Both the position numbers and the translations under genes were made by a program. A DNA stretch of 64,000 nt from Rhodococcoides kyotonense (GTDB taxonomy: Bacteria > Actinomycetota > Actinomycetes > Mycobacteriales > Mycobacteriaceae). Numbering within the stretch: position 1 is the stretch's first letter; every line of letters begins with the position of its first letter. A model generated the notes under the pieces. It saw only the letters and a list, made by a program, of their open reading frames with translations, was not told where the DNA came from and did not search any database. The stretch is taken from positions 62,001 through 126,000 of the forward strand of contig NZ_FZOW01000014.1 in assembly GCF_900188125.1 (NCBI RefSeq), read 5' to 3'. This document shows, piece by piece, positions 26,813 to 36,948 of the stretch.

Positions 26813-27475
26813 GTGCAGCAGGTTCAGCGCTCCAGCCTGATTTCCCAGGTGACCGCGCAGCTACGGGACGAGATCGTGTCCAAGCGGTGGCCGGTCGGCT
26901 CGCGCATACCGACCGAATCCGAGCTCTGCGAGATGACCGGCACCGGACGAAACACCGTCCGTGAAGCCGTCCAGGCGCTCGTCCACGCTGGAATGGTCGA
27001 ACGTCGACAGGGTTCGGGCACCTTCGTACTTGCCACGTCGGACCTGGGCGGAACGCTCGGAAAATACTTCGCCGACGCCCTCGATCGAGACGTGACCGAG
27101 CTGCGTAGGGCGCTCGAAGTGACTGCAGCGATCCTCGCCGCCGAGCGCCGGGACGACGAGGACATCCGCGCACTCACCGAGGCACTCGCGAATCGGAACC
27201 AATCGATGCGCACCGGAGTCACGGCCGAATCGATCGCAGTCGACGCGCTGTTCCATCGAGCGATCGTGGCAGCGAGCCACAACACCGTCTATCTCGAGTT
27301 CTACGACTCCCTACTTCCGGTGATCCAGCAGGCGATGCTGCATCACCTCATCGCACACGATCTGAACTACGACGCCGAGCACGACGCACTGGTCGACGCG
27401 ATCGTCGACGGCGACGCCGATCGCGCCGGTGAAGCAGCACGGGTGCTGTTCGACGAGCTCGTTCGCGCCGACTGA
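26813..27475 (+). CDS. GntR/FadR-family transcriptional regulator
   Basis: About 220 residues. The N-terminal winged helix is clear (SSLISQVTAQLRDEIVSK, then GSRIPTESELCEMTGTGRNTVREAVQAL and GMVERRQGSGTFV), and a C-terminal FCD-type helical ligand domain has FHRAIVAASHN near the metal/ligand site. The GTG at 26813 follows a GGGGAG ribosome site; an ATG at 26777 would add twelve residues without one. It probably represses or activates the divergent MFS gene; the effector is unknown. Confidence 0.85.
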   Translation: MQQVQRSSLISQVTAQLRDEIVSKRWPVGSRIPTESELCEMTGTGRNTVREAVQALVHAGMVERRQGSGTFVLATSDLGGTLGKYFADALDRDVTELRRALEVTAAILAAERRDDEDIRALTEALANRNQSMRTGVTAESIAVDALFHRAIVAASHNTVYLEFYDSLLPVIQQAMLHHLIAHDLNYDAEHDALVDAIVDGDADRAGEAARVLFDELVRAD

Positions 27476-27490
27476 CCGGGCCCTGCCGGC

Positions 27491-28354
27491 TCAGAGCAGC
27501 AGACGGACGAGATCGGCACTGCGCGCCAACCCCGGAAACGCCTCAGGCGTCGAACGCGCGTGCAACGCATGCACCGCGAAACGAAAAATCAGTGCACGCA
27601 GAAGCATCTGCGGCCACTCCGGCAGATCCTCCCAGCGACCGACGAGTGCGTCGTCCGCGCCGCCCCACGAGATCGCGTCGACGACCGCGACGGCTGCTGC
27701 CCACGATGCGGGCCGCCAGTACGGCGTGATGTCGGTGATGCCGGGTGCGTCACTGCCCTCGAACAGAACGGTGCCGAACAGGTCACCGTGCACCAACTGA
27801 TCCGGCGATTCGACGGGTTTGCGCAGGCTGGCGAGCTGCTTGATCAGCTCGAGACTCTGCTTACCGTCGTCGGACACCACCTCGGGCGCACCCGTGCCGC
27901 GGGCAGCCCGCAGCGGAACTGCCTCCCACGCGGCCCTGTCGGCGGCCGAGAACACATCGACGTCGGCCCACGGCGCGACGGGAAGCTGAGACAGGAAACG
28001 CGGTCGATCCAGCTGAGCGGTCGCTGCGTGCAATCGCACCGACAACGACACGACCTCGTCGTGTCGCGGTTCGGGCGAGCCCTCGATGAACGTGTCTGCG
28101 CGCCAACTGCTGACGACGTAGCGCCCGTCGGTCGAGCGCACCGGACGAGCGAGTCGGACGCCGTCGACCACCAAGTTCTCTCGCACCTTCGCGGACCACG
28201 CCGCGCGCGCATGATCGGCGACGGGCGACAGCACGACGTCACCGAGTCGCCACCCGCCGTCCCAGTCTGCTCCGAGCGGGATGGGAGGCACATCGCGCAG
28301 CCCGAACGTGGAGATCACGTGTTGAGGAGGTTCCACAGAGCTCACGCTCGTCAC
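27491..28354 (-). CDS. TIGR02569-family protein (Rv3205c homologue), kinase-like fold
   Basis: 287 residues of an actinobacterial family named only by model TIGR02569. LVHGDLFGTVLFEG resembles the HGDxxxxN loop of aminoglycoside phosphotransferase-like folds, and ITDITPYWRP takes the place of the DFD segment, suggesting a degenerate kinase fold. No activity can be claimed. Gene order with moeZ and the DUF3152 gene matches Rv3205c-Rv3206c-Rv3207c. GTG start; nearby in-frame GTG codons make the exact start uncertain. Confidence 0.8.
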   Translation of the reverse strand: MTSVSSVEPPQHVISTFGLRDVPPIPLGADWDGGWRLGDVVLSPVADHARAAWSAKVRENLVVDGVRLARPVRSTDGRYVVSSWRADTFIEGSPEPRHDEVVSLSVRLHAATAQLDRPRFLSQLPVAPWADVDVFSAADRAAWEAVPLRAARGTGAPEVVSDDGKQSLELIKQLASLRKPVESPDQLVHGDLFGTVLFEGSDAPGITDITPYWRPASWAAAVAVVDAISWGGADDALVGRWEDLPEWPQMLLRALIFRFAVHALHARSTPEAFPGLARSADLVRLLL

Positions 28355-28390
28355 GGTACCGCCGACCGACCGCGGCCCGACGCAGGCGCG

Positions 28391-29566
28391 CTAGTACTGC
28401 GGAAGGCTCGGATCCACCTGCCCGGCCCACGCGACGATCCCGCCCTGCAGATGCACGGCATCGGCGAACCCCGCATCGTGCAGCACGGCAAGAGCTTCCG
28501 CCGATCGAATACCGGTCTTGCAGTGCAGCACGATCCGACGGTTCTGCGGCAGATCGGCGAGCGCCTCCCCCGACAGGATCTTTCCCTTCGGTACGAGCGT
28601 CGCGCCTTCGATGTGGGCGATGTCCCATTCGACCGGCTCCCGCACATCGATCAGCGCGACGTCGTCGGAGTCCTTCATCAGCGCCGCCAGTTCGACGGGC
28701 GTGATCGTCGAGCCGTCCGCGGCCGCAACGGCCTCGTCCGACACGACACCGCAGAAGGCGTCGTAATCGATCAATTCGGTGATCGGCGAGCGATCCGGAT
28801 CTCGCTGCACACGTAGCGTGCGGTAGTTCATCGACAGGGCGTCGTAGATCATCAGTCGCCCCAACAGCGTCTCCCCGATGCCGGTGATCAGCTTGATCGC
28901 CTCGGTCACCATGACCGATCCGACCGACGCGCACAGCACACCGAGCACACCGCCCTCGGCGCACGACGGCACCATCCCCGGCGGAGGCGCTTCCGGATAG
29001 AGATCCCGATAATTGAGGCCGACGCCGCCCGGGGCGTCCTCCCAGAACACCGATATCTGGCCTTCGAACCGGTAGATCGATCCCCACACGTACGGCTTGC
29101 GTGCGAGAACGGCTGCGTCGTTGACGAGGTAGCGCGTCGCGAAGTTGTCCGTGCCGTCGAGGATCAGGTCGTACTGTTCGAACAGTGCGACGGCGTTGCT
29201 TCGGTCGAGTCTGAATTCGTGCAGGCGTACGTCGACGCCGTCGTTGATCTCACGGATCGACTCGGCTGCGCTCTGCGCCTTCGACCGGCCCACGTCGGAG
29301 CGGCCATGGATGATCTGACGCTGAAGGTTGGACATCTCGACCGTGTCGTCCTCGACGATGCCCAGCGTCCCGACCCCTGCTGCGGCGAGGTACAGCAGCG
29401 CAGGCGATCCGAGTCCGCCCGCGCCGATGACCAGCACACGTGCGTTGCGAAGTCGTCGCTGGCCGACGGTTCCGACGTCGGGAATGATCAGGTGTCTGCT
29501 GTAACGCGCGACCTCGTCGTGCGACAACGGCGCCGACGGCTCGACCAGCGGGGGCAGCTGGGTCAT
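28391..29566 (-). CDS. moeZ: Adenylyltransferase/sulfurtransferase MoeZ
   Basis: 391 residues: an E1-like ThiF/MoeB domain (ATP loop GAGGLGSPALLYLAAAG near residues 48-64, adenylation-site region DGTDNFATRYLVND, catalytic-type CASVGS) and a C-terminal rhodanese domain with active-site loop HCKTGIRS (Cys349). In M. tuberculosis MoeZ activates and thiocarboxylates sulfur-carrier proteins such as CysO and MoaD, linking cysteine and molybdopterin synthesis. Start ATG 29566; it follows the DUF3152 gene by 20 bases on the same strand. Confidence 0.92.
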   Translation of the reverse strand: MTQLPPLVEPSAPLSHDEVARYSRHLIIPDVGTVGQRRLRNARVLVIGAGGLGSPALLYLAAAGVGTLGIVEDDTVEMSNLQRQIIHGRSDVGRSKAQSAAESIREINDGVDVRLHEFRLDRSNAVALFEQYDLILDGTDNFATRYLVNDAAVLARKPYVWGSIYRFEGQISVFWEDAPGGVGLNYRDLYPEAPPPGMVPSCAEGGVLGVLCASVGSVMVTEAIKLITGIGETLLGRLMIYDALSMNYRTLRVQRDPDRSPITELIDYDAFCGVVSDEAVAAADGSTITPVELAALMKDSDDVALIDVREPVEWDIAHIEGATLVPKGKILSGEALADLPQNRRIVLHCKTGIRSAEALAVLHDAGFADAVHLQGGIVAWAGQVDPSLPQY

Positions 29567-29586
29567 GTCCTGTTTCCTGCTCGCTC

Positions 29587-30741
29587 TCAGCTTCGGGGAT
29601 AGGGCCACGGATTGAACCGGCAGGTCTTGCCGTCCATCGGGACGACACCTTCCGGATCGAGCCGCGCGATGTCGTCGTTCGCGGTTCCGAACGTCTGCTG
29701 CATCATCACCGGCGCCAGTCCACCCTCGGTCTCACATGGCTGATGTTGCTGATAACCGATCGCGTGCCCTACTTCGTGGTTGATCTGATACTGACGATAC
29801 GAGCCGATGTCACCCTGGTAGGCGATCGCACCCCGTACCCACCGTGGTTCGTTCAGCACGACGCGGCCGATACCGGGGTTGTAGCAGGACACTTCGAGTT
29901 GGATGTCGTAGCCGCACGCCTGACGAATGGTCATCTGCGACGTCAACGAAATCCGGAAATCGGGGTCACCCGAATCGATCCGCCGGAATGCGAATCGCGG
30001 ATCGTTTGTCCAGCTCTTCGGGTTCGCGAGCGTCTGGTCGACGAGACGGCCGAATGATTCGTCGCCGCCGAACCCGACGGTGTCGACGCCGTCCTCGACC
30101 TCGACGGTGTAGGTGAACACCCGCTCGGTGCCCTGCCCGACCTGGGCTGTCGTACCCGGCACGCCGTGCCACGTACCCGCGCCCTGAACCGCGAACGGGC
30201 CGCCGTCGGGCAACTCGCCCGACGGAATGGACTCGGCGAAGTTCCCGTCGGCGGCGGGCGGCACACCGATGACGTCGGTCGAATTGGTGGAGTCGGTGCT
30301 CAACGCACCGAACCCCGGATCGGCGGGCTGGGTCGGACTTCCGGCGGTAGTCGTCGCGGGGTCGCCGGTGCGAACGGCGTCGAACACGACCAAAGCCGTC
30401 ACGACCAGAAGAATCGGGATCGCATACGCGCGCCAGCCGTAGACCGACGCGAACTTTCCAAGCTTGCTCTGCTTCTTGGCCTGACGTTCCGGGCGCGGAG
30501 ACCTCGAGCGCGGCCTGCGCGGCTCGGTGCGGGTCGTCGGATCCCACTGCGCGCGCAGCGGTTGATGAGAGCCTCGTGCACCGACCTCGGGCGGGAAGTC
30601 GCCCGAGTCGTGGTCGTCGTAGCCTCGGCGCGCGCGGTTGCCGACAGTCGAATACTGCCGCTCTCGTTCCGCGTCGCGGGAGTCGTCAGCGCGGGGTCGA
30701 TTCCTTGCGCTGCGCCGCGGCCCACCTCGGTCAGTCACCAC
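29587..30741 (-). CDS. DUF3152 membrane-anchored metallopeptidase-like protein
   Basis: 384 residues: a charged, proline/arginine-rich cytoplasmic N-terminus (1-100), one membrane helix (about 106-123), a low-complexity T/S/P linker, and an extracellular DUF3152 domain. The domain has NHEVGHAIGYQQHQPC: His322, Glu323, His326 form the HExxH zinc motif, with Gly329 and His333, close to but one residue longer than the metzincin HExxHxxGxxH. Extracellular cysteines (ACGYD, SCYN, QPC, KTC) may be disulfides. Peptidase activity is inferred from the motif only. Homologue of Rv3207c. Confidence 0.85.
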   Translation of the reverse strand: MVTDRGGPRRSARNRPRADDSRDAERERQYSTVGNRARRGYDDHDSGDFPPEVGARGSHQPLRAQWDPTTRTEPRRPRSRSPRPERQAKKQSKLGKFASVYGWRAYAIPILLVVTALVVFDAVRTGDPATTTAGSPTQPADPGFGALSTDSTNSTDVIGVPPAADGNFAESIPSGELPDGGPFAVQGAGTWHGVPGTTAQVGQGTERVFTYTVEVEDGVDTVGFGGDESFGRLVDQTLANPKSWTNDPRFAFRRIDSGDPDFRISLTSQMTIRQACGYDIQLEVSCYNPGIGRVVLNEPRWVRGAIAYQGDIGSYRQYQINHEVGHAIGYQQHQPCETEGGLAPVMMQQTFGTANDDIARLDPEGVVPMDGKTCRFNPWPYPRS

Positions 30742-30794
30742 GCCAGAATCTCACAGTCGACGACATCCTCCGTCCGCCGCGCCGAAATCAGTGA

Positions 30795-31670
<876 letters not shown>

Positions 31671-31684
31671 ATCCGAGACATACG

Positions 31685-31721
31685 ACGAGGCCCCGTATCG
31701 ACAGTCGATACGGGGCCTCGT
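31685..31721. terminator. Bidirectional hairpin between TetR and DUF3107 genes
   Basis: Perfect 17-base arms (ACGAGGCCCCGTATCGA and its complement) with a CAG loop, placed between two convergent stop codons. No long U tract, as is common in high-GC actinobacteria. Confidence 0.85.
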
Positions 31722-31735
31722 TGCATGTACGGCTC

Positions 31736-31960
31736 CTAGGTTGCGAACCCGACCTTGCGCGCATCGGCGGGGCCGATCTCGACGTAGGCGACCTTCGAGG
31801 TGTGGATCAGGAACTTGCGGCCCTTCTCGTCGACGAGCGAGAGCACGTCGTCCTTGCCCTCGAGCGCCTTCGCGACGAGCGCTTCGACCTCGTCGGGAGA
31901 CTGAGCACTGTTCACCACGAGCTCGCGAGAGCTTTCCGACACACCGATCTTGACCTCCAC
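31736..31960 (-). CDS. DUF3107 small protein (TB9.4/Rv3208A homologue)
   Basis: 74 residues beginning MEVKIGVSESSRELVVNSAQ and ending EIGPADARKVGFAT. Start is GTG at 31960 with a GGAGG ribosome site; in-frame sequence further upstream is not conserved-looking. The family is small, cytosolic and of unknown function; the M. tuberculosis member is the T-cell antigen TB9.4. Confidence 0.85.
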   Translation of the reverse strand: MEVKIGVSESSRELVVNSAQSPDEVEALVAKALEGKDDVLSLVDEKGRKFLIHTSKVAYVEIGPADARKVGFAT

Positions 31961-32079
31961 GGCCAACCTCCGAACTCCTAGAGAAACTTCAGCTGCTTCG
32001 CCCAGGCTAGTGCAGCAGGACCTCACCACGCGCGTGGCGGGCACGTGCTGTCAGCGAACACCCACGCCGACTGCGATCC

Positions 32080-32793
32080 TCAGACGAGGCCGAGAACTTT
32101 CATCCGCTCGGCATGTTGTTCCTGCATACGATCGAACAACGCAGCGACGCCGTTCAGATCTCCCGACGCCGTGATGACCAGATCGGTCAACTCCTCGCGC
32201 TGCGCGAGGACGTACTGCGCCTGTGTGATCGCCTCGCCCAGCAGACGCCGTCCCCACAGCATCAGGCGCGCCTTGTCCTGCGAACTCGCCTTCACTCGCG
32301 TCGCCACCTCGTGCACGACGAACTCGGAGTGGCCCGTTTCGGCCAGAACCTCTCGGACCGTCGCGGCCACCGCCGGATCGAGAGTGTGAGCGATCTCCCG
32401 ATAGAAGTCGGCGGCCAGGCCGTCGCCGACGTGCGCCTTGACCAACGTCTCCAGCCACGTCGACGGGTTGGTCGACGCGTGGTACTCGTCCAGGGCGCGC
32501 ACGTAGGGGTCCATTGCCGTGTACACGTCGATTCCTCGGCCCGACAGTGCCTGCACCAGAGTCTCGAAGTGATTCATCTCGGCCGCTGCCATACTCGCCA
32601 GCGCGACACGTCCCTGCAGCGTAGGCGCCATCCTGGCGTCCTCGGCGAGCCGGTAGAACGCGGAGATCTCGCCGTAAGCGAGCACCGCGAACAGCTCGGA
32701 CACGCCCGGGTGGTCGTAGGCGATCCGGGGATCGTCGGCGACGCCGGTGATCGACGGGTCGGAGGTCACAGCATCTGACGAATGGGCTCCCAT
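32080..32793 (-). CDS. Ferritin-like-fold protein (Rv3210c homologue)
   Basis: 237 residues, nearly all helical. Carboxylate/histidine ligands recur as in diiron four-helix bundles: AYGEISAFYRLAEDA, ASMAAAEMNHFETLV and ETGHSEFVVHEV fit the ExxH pairs of the ferritin-like/MiaE-type superfamily. A diiron role is plausible but the substrate is unknown. Gene order TetR, DUF3107, ferritin-like, rhlE follows M. tuberculosis. Confidence 0.82.
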   Translation of the reverse strand: MGAHSSDAVTSDPSITGVADDPRIAYDHPGVSELFAVLAYGEISAFYRLAEDARMAPTLQGRVALASMAAAEMNHFETLVQALSGRGIDVYTAMDPYVRALDEYHASTNPSTWLETLVKAHVGDGLAADFYREIAHTLDPAVAATVREVLAETGHSEFVVHEVATRVKASSQDKARLMLWGRRLLGEAITQAQYVLAQREELTDLVITASGDLNGVAALFDRMQEQHAERMKVLGLV

Positions 32794-33140
32794 GAGGGCA
32801 ATCCTATGTCTCGACCGCCGCGGTCACACCGATCGTGCACACATGCGAAAACTCACACCTCGAGTGGCCGCGTGGACACCATGAATGTGCGTCGATACCG
32901 GTCCGAAGCGCTCGGCAAGCTACCATGGTCCACGGATCAGCGCGCGGACCTTTTTCACACGGACCGATTTCACCGCGCAGGTCCGATGACAATGTGTGCG
33001 CACCTGTCCCGGGTCGCTACGACTGCTTCGCCGATCGTGTGTCTTCTACCGACACGGCTGAGGCTCGATGCGACATCACATCGGGACGAGGGCATCGACT
33101 TCGGCCGGCAATAGGCCTGTGCCCTTCTTCGTGCGTACGT
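32794..33140. other. Intergenic region upstream of rhlE
   Basis: 347 bases between divergent genes. A long in-frame extension of rhlE runs through it but lacks family conservation. No hairpin, small ORF with a ribosome site, or recognisable operator was seen. Confidence 0.5.
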
Positions 33141-34772
33141 GTGACCACGAGGAAGGCCAGACCCCTGAGCAAGATCATCATCGACCAAGAATCCGAGACC
33201 GGCGACACCACGTTGTCCGCGCAACTGGACGACACGCACGTCCCGCCCACGTTCGCCGAACTGGGAGTTCGCGACGACATCGTGCGTTCGCTGGCCGACA
33301 TCGGAATCGAACGCACCTTCGCGATCCAGGAACTCACGCTGCCCCTCGCGCTGGCGGGCGACGACCTCATCGGTCAGGCACGCACCGGCATGGGCAAGAC
33401 GTTCGGTTTCGGCGTCCCGCTTCTGCACCGCGTCGCGACCACCGACTCCGGCACCACGCCGCTCGACGGCACACCCCGTGCACTGGTCATCGTGCCGACG
33501 CGCGAGCTGTGCATCCAGGTCAGCTCCGATCTCGCCAACGCGTCGAAGTACCTGAAGTCGACCAACGGCCCGGTGAAGATCCTGTCGATCTACGGCGGAC
33601 GTCCCTACGAGACGCAGATCAGCGCACTCCAGCAGGGCGTCGACGTCGTCGTCGGCACCCCCGGTCGTCTGCTCGACCTCGCCAAGCAGGGCCATCTCAT
33701 CCTCGGAAAGATCGGCGTCCTCGTCCTCGACGAGGCCGACGAGATGCTCGACCTGGGCTTCCTGCCCGACATCGAGCGCATTCTCGGCATGGTGCCGGAC
33801 GGCCCGTCCGCGCAGTCGTCGCATGCCGGACGCCAGACGATGCTGTTCTCGGCAACGATGCCCGGGCCGATCATCACGCTCGCCCGTACGTTCCTCACCC
33901 AGCCGACGCACATCCGGGCAGAGGAAGCCGAATCCTCTGCGGTGCACGACCGCACCACGCAGCACATCTACCGCGCCCACGCACTCGACAAGGTCGAGAT
34001 GGTGTCGAAGGTCCTGCAGGCCGACGGTCGCGGCGCGACGATGATCTTCGTCCGGACCAAGCGCACCGCGCAGAAGGTCGCCGACGAGCTACTCGAGCGC
34101 GGCTTCGCGGTCGGCGCCGTGCACGGTGACCTGAACCAGATTCAGCGCGAGAAAGCGCTGAAGAAGTTCCGGAACGGCAGCATCGATGTTCTCGTCGCCA
34201 CCGACGTCGCGGCACGAGGCATCGACATCGACGACGTCACCCATGTCATCAACTATCAGTGCCCCGAGGACGAGAAGACCTACGTCCACCGCATCGGCCG
34301 TACCGGCCGCGCAGGTCGTACGGGTATTGCCGTGACCCTCGTCGACTGGGACGACATTCCTCGCTGGCAGAGCATCGACAAGGCCCTCGATCTTCAGATC
34401 CCCGACCCGGTGGAGACGTACTCGAGTTCACCGCACCTGTTCACCGACCTGGGTATCCCCACCGACGTGTCGGGCTCGATCAAGAAGGCTCCCGCCGAGA
34501 CGCCCACGGAGTCGGACGCACCGACGTCGGACAGCGACGAGGCTTCCGCACCGACCAAGCCGCGACGCACCCGCTCGCGGACGCGCACGAGGGCCGGCAA
34601 GCCCACAAGTCCTCGTACGGAGTCGGGTGGCGAGTCGGCGCCCGCCGGTGACGCGGATGCTGCCTCCGGCGCCACCGACGCGACCGGCTCCGAGGACGCC
34701 GCACCGCGTAGGCGTCGGCGTCGTCGCCGCTCGCCTGCCTCGGCCACGTCCGCTCCCACCGCGTCGGAGTAG
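33141..34772 (+). CDS. rhlE: DEAD-box ATP-dependent RNA helicase RhlE
   Basis: About 543 residues. Helicase motifs in order: Q motif FAIQELTLPLALAG, motif I ARTGMGKT, Ia PTRELCIQ, GG, Ib TPGRLLD, II VLDEADEMLD, III SATMP, IV IFVRTKRTAQ, V ATDVAARGIDID, VI HRIGRTGRAGRTG. A long disordered tail (about 430-543) is rich in T/S/P/E with RRRRRRRRSP, typical of RNA-binding extensions. GTG at 33141 is the first usable start; a CTG at 33165 has the better-placed GAGGAAGG site, so the true N-terminus may be LSKIIIDQ. Role in RNA unwinding and degradosome is family knowledge. Confidence 0.9.
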   Translation: MTTRKARPLSKIIIDQESETGDTTLSAQLDDTHVPPTFAELGVRDDIVRSLADIGIERTFAIQELTLPLALAGDDLIGQARTGMGKTFGFGVPLLHRVATTDSGTTPLDGTPRALVIVPTRELCIQVSSDLANASKYLKSTNGPVKILSIYGGRPYETQISALQQGVDVVVGTPGRLLDLAKQGHLILGKIGVLVLDEADEMLDLGFLPDIERILGMVPDGPSAQSSHAGRQTMLFSATMPGPIITLARTFLTQPTHIRAEEAESSAVHDRTTQHIYRAHALDKVEMVSKVLQADGRGATMIFVRTKRTAQKVADELLERGFAVGAVHGDLNQIQREKALKKFRNGSIDVLVATDVAARGIDIDDVTHVINYQCPEDEKTYVHRIGRTGRAGRTGIAVTLVDWDDIPRWQSIDKALDLQIPDPVETYSSSPHLFTDLGIPTDVSGSIKKAPAETPTESDAPTSDSDEASAPTKPRRTRSRTRTRAGKPTSPRTESGGESAPAGDADAASGATDATGSEDAAPRRRRRRRRSPASATSAPTASE

Positions 34773-34783
34773 TCTTTCCGACT

Positions 34784-36031
34784 GTGCTGGCACCGGAACG
34801 TCGACGGCGATCGGATCTCGTCGCGGCAGCGGTGATTCTCGTCGTGGCAGTGGTCGCTCTCGGAGTCGTATGGCTCCGGAGCGACGCGCACGGCACCACG
34901 TATTCGCCGGCCGCATCACCGCTTCCGCAGGCAGACACCGCCACGTCGGTGCCCACGTCTCTGAACGAAGTCTGGCGAGCATCGAGTCCGGTCACGCGCT
35001 CCCCCGCTGTCACCGGCTCGGCGGTCGTCACCGGCGACGGCGGCACAGTGCGCGGCCTCGACCCGGCAACGGGGTCGGTCGCGTGGTCCTATTCACGGGA
35101 TCGGGATCTGTGCAGCGTGACCGACGCATGGAACACCGCGGTCGCGGTCTTCTCCGACGACCGCGGGTGCTCGCAGGTCACCGAACTCGACGGCGCCACC
35201 GGAAACAGGAAGGCGCAGCGCACATCCGACGCCGACGACGCCGTCCACACCAGCGACGACGGAACCTACCTGACGGCACGCGGTGACACACGCATGGAAG
35301 TGTGGCGATCAGATCTCGTGCGCACCCTCGAATACGGGCGCGTGGACGCTCCGGTCAACCCGAACAGCCAACCGCGCACCGGGTGCACGCTCCTGTCGTC
35401 GGCGTCCAACAGCTCTCGCGTCGCCGTTCTCGAACGGTGCCCTGGCGAGTCCGCTGCACGGCTGACGATGCTCGCCCCTGCGCCGAAGGACGCTCAGCAG
35501 CCCGAGGTGTACGGATCGTCCGTCGTGGCCGCTCTCGAAGGACCGAGCGGCGCTTTCGATGGCGCGACCGTTCTCGTCGCGTCGGGAGACCGTGTGGCAC
35601 TTGCCATTCCGACCACTGCGGGCATTCCGGCGCGGGTCGGGATCTACGACGGCAACGCCCAACCACTGTCGGAGTTCGAGCTACCCGACGCAGTCGCGGG
35701 TACGGGTCCGTTTCCCGATACCGAACCCGTCAAGGCAGCCTCGGTCTTCGCATGGTGGACGGGCACGGCAACCGTGGCCCTGAACCTGGGCGATCTGTCT
35801 CCGGCGTGGTCGTTACCGTCGGCCCTCGGTCCAGGTGCGGTCATGGCCGGCCGACTTCTCGTGCCGGTGCCCGACGGCATCGCCGTGATCGACCCCGCGA
35901 CAGGCTCCATCGACGACACCGTCGCGGTGGATCGCGCCGGGTACACCGGTCCGATCGGGACAGCCGTAGTCGGTGACGTCGTTCTCGAACAGCGTCAGGA
36001 CACGGTCGTCGCGCTGGCAGCCGGTTCCTAG
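34784..36031 (+). CDS. Membrane-anchored PQQ-like beta-propeller protein (Rv3212 homologue)
   Basis: 415 residues: one N-terminal membrane helix (about 12-31) and an extracytoplasmic propeller of PQQ-like blades, e.g. GLDPATGSVAWSYSRD, ELDGATGNRKAQ and VIDPATGSIDDTVAVD. Four cysteines (RDLCS, RGCSQ, TGCT, RCPG) in the exported part may form disulfides. No catalytic residues are recognisable; probably a structural or scaffolding lipoprotein-like component. Starts GTG twelve bases after the rhlE stop and is likely co-transcribed. Its stop overlaps the parA-like stop by four bases. Confidence 0.8.
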   Translation: MLAPERRRRSDLVAAAVILVVAVVALGVVWLRSDAHGTTYSPAASPLPQADTATSVPTSLNEVWRASSPVTRSPAVTGSAVVTGDGGTVRGLDPATGSVAWSYSRDRDLCSVTDAWNTAVAVFSDDRGCSQVTELDGATGNRKAQRTSDADDAVHTSDDGTYLTARGDTRMEVWRSDLVRTLEYGRVDAPVNPNSQPRTGCTLLSSASNSSRVAVLERCPGESAARLTMLAPAPKDAQQPEVYGSSVVAALEGPSGAFDGATVLVASGDRVALAIPTTAGIPARVGIYDGNAQPLSEFELPDAVAGTGPFPDTEPVKAASVFAWWTGTATVALNLGDLSPAWSLPSALGPGAVMAGRLLVPVPDGIAVIDPATGSIDDTVAVDRAGYTGPIGTAVVGDVVLEQRQDTVVALAAGS

Positions 36032-36828
36032 TCGCCCGCCGACGGCGAGTACGTCTCCAACTCGGAGCCGTTGTTCCAGTAGGACAGCAGGTTCGTCGCC
36101 AGTTCGCGATACGCTTGCGCGCCCTTGCTCTTTCGTCCCGACAACACCGATGCACCCGACGCCGTGGCCTCGGCGAACCGCACGGTCCTCGGGATGGGAG
36201 GCGCCAGCACCGGCAGCTGGTACCGATCGGACACGTCCCCGAGTACGTCACGGCTGTGCGTGGTCCTCGCGTCGAACAACGTCGGCAGAGCGCCCAGCAG
36301 GGCGAGGTCCGGATTGGTGATCTGCTGGACGTCGGAGACCGTACGCAGCAGTTGTCCGACCCCGCGGTGCGCCAACGTCTCGCACTGCAACGGGACGAGA
36401 ACCGAATGAGCCGCGGTCAAGCCATTGAGCGTCAGAACGCCGAGCGACGGCGGGCAATCGATGACGACGACGTCGAAATCGTCGAGCACCGACGCCAACG
36501 CCCGCTTGAGCGCGTACTCCCGACCTGGACGCATCAGCAGCAATGCCTCGGCACCCGCGAGATCGATGGTCGCCGGCAACAGGACGATCCCCTCGCTCGT
36601 CTCGACGACGACGTCCGACACCGTCATGTCTCCGGTCAGGACGTCGTGCACCGACTTGTCGAGCTTGTCCGGGTTGTGCCCCAACGAGAACGTGAGACAG
36701 CCTTGGGGATCGAGGTCGACCACGAGAACTCGTTGGTCCAGCGCATGCAGTGCCGCCGCAAGAGATGCCACTGTCGTGGTCTTCGCGACGCCACCCTTCT
36801 GATTCGCAACCGCCAATACAGTCGTCAC
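36028..36828 (-). CDS. ParA/Soj-family ATPase (Rv3213c homologue)
   Basis: 266 residues from GTG 36828. Deviant Walker A ANQKGGVAKTTTVAS (residues about 8-22), Walker A' VLVVDLDPQG and Walker B DVVVIDCPPSLG identify a ParA/MinD-type ATPase. No partner parB is adjacent, so this is an orphan ParA rather than the chromosome segregation pair. GAGAGGA ribosome site precedes the start; an upstream ATG in a longer frame lies within the downstream terminator and is rejected. Confidence 0.88.
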   Translation of the reverse strand: MTTVLAVANQKGGVAKTTTVASLAAALHALDQRVLVVDLDPQGCLTFSLGHNPDKLDKSVHDVLTGDMTVSDVVVETSEGIVLLPATIDLAGAEALLLMRPGREYALKRALASVLDDFDVVVIDCPPSLGVLTLNGLTAAHSVLVPLQCETLAHRGVGQLLRTVSDVQQITNPDLALLGALPTLFDARTTHSRDVLGDVSDRYQLPVLAPPIPRTVRFAEATASGASVLSGRKSKGAQAYRELATNLLSYWNNGSELETYSPSAGD

Positions 36829-36879
36829 AGCGTTAGATCCTCTCCCACATCGGCGCCGGGGGCCAGACGAAGACGACGA

Positions 36880-36923
36880 TGGGCGCGTCGGATCCCCACG
36901 AACAGGGATGTCCGACGCGCCCA
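36880..36923. terminator. Hairpin terminator after the DHA2 efflux gene
   Basis: Arms TGGGCGCGTCGGA (36880-36892) and TCCGACGCGCCCA (36911-36923) pair perfectly; an inner TCCC/GGGA adds stem. It lies 26 bases beyond the MFS stop. Confidence 0.8.
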
Positions 36924-36948
36924 CTCGCGCGTGCGTACTACGCCGGTA

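Noticed and set aside
32835-33140. In-frame N-terminal extension of rhlE by 102 codons
   Set aside because: RhlE orthologues start close to the Q motif, and the extension has cysteine/histidine/arginine-rich non-conserved sequence.
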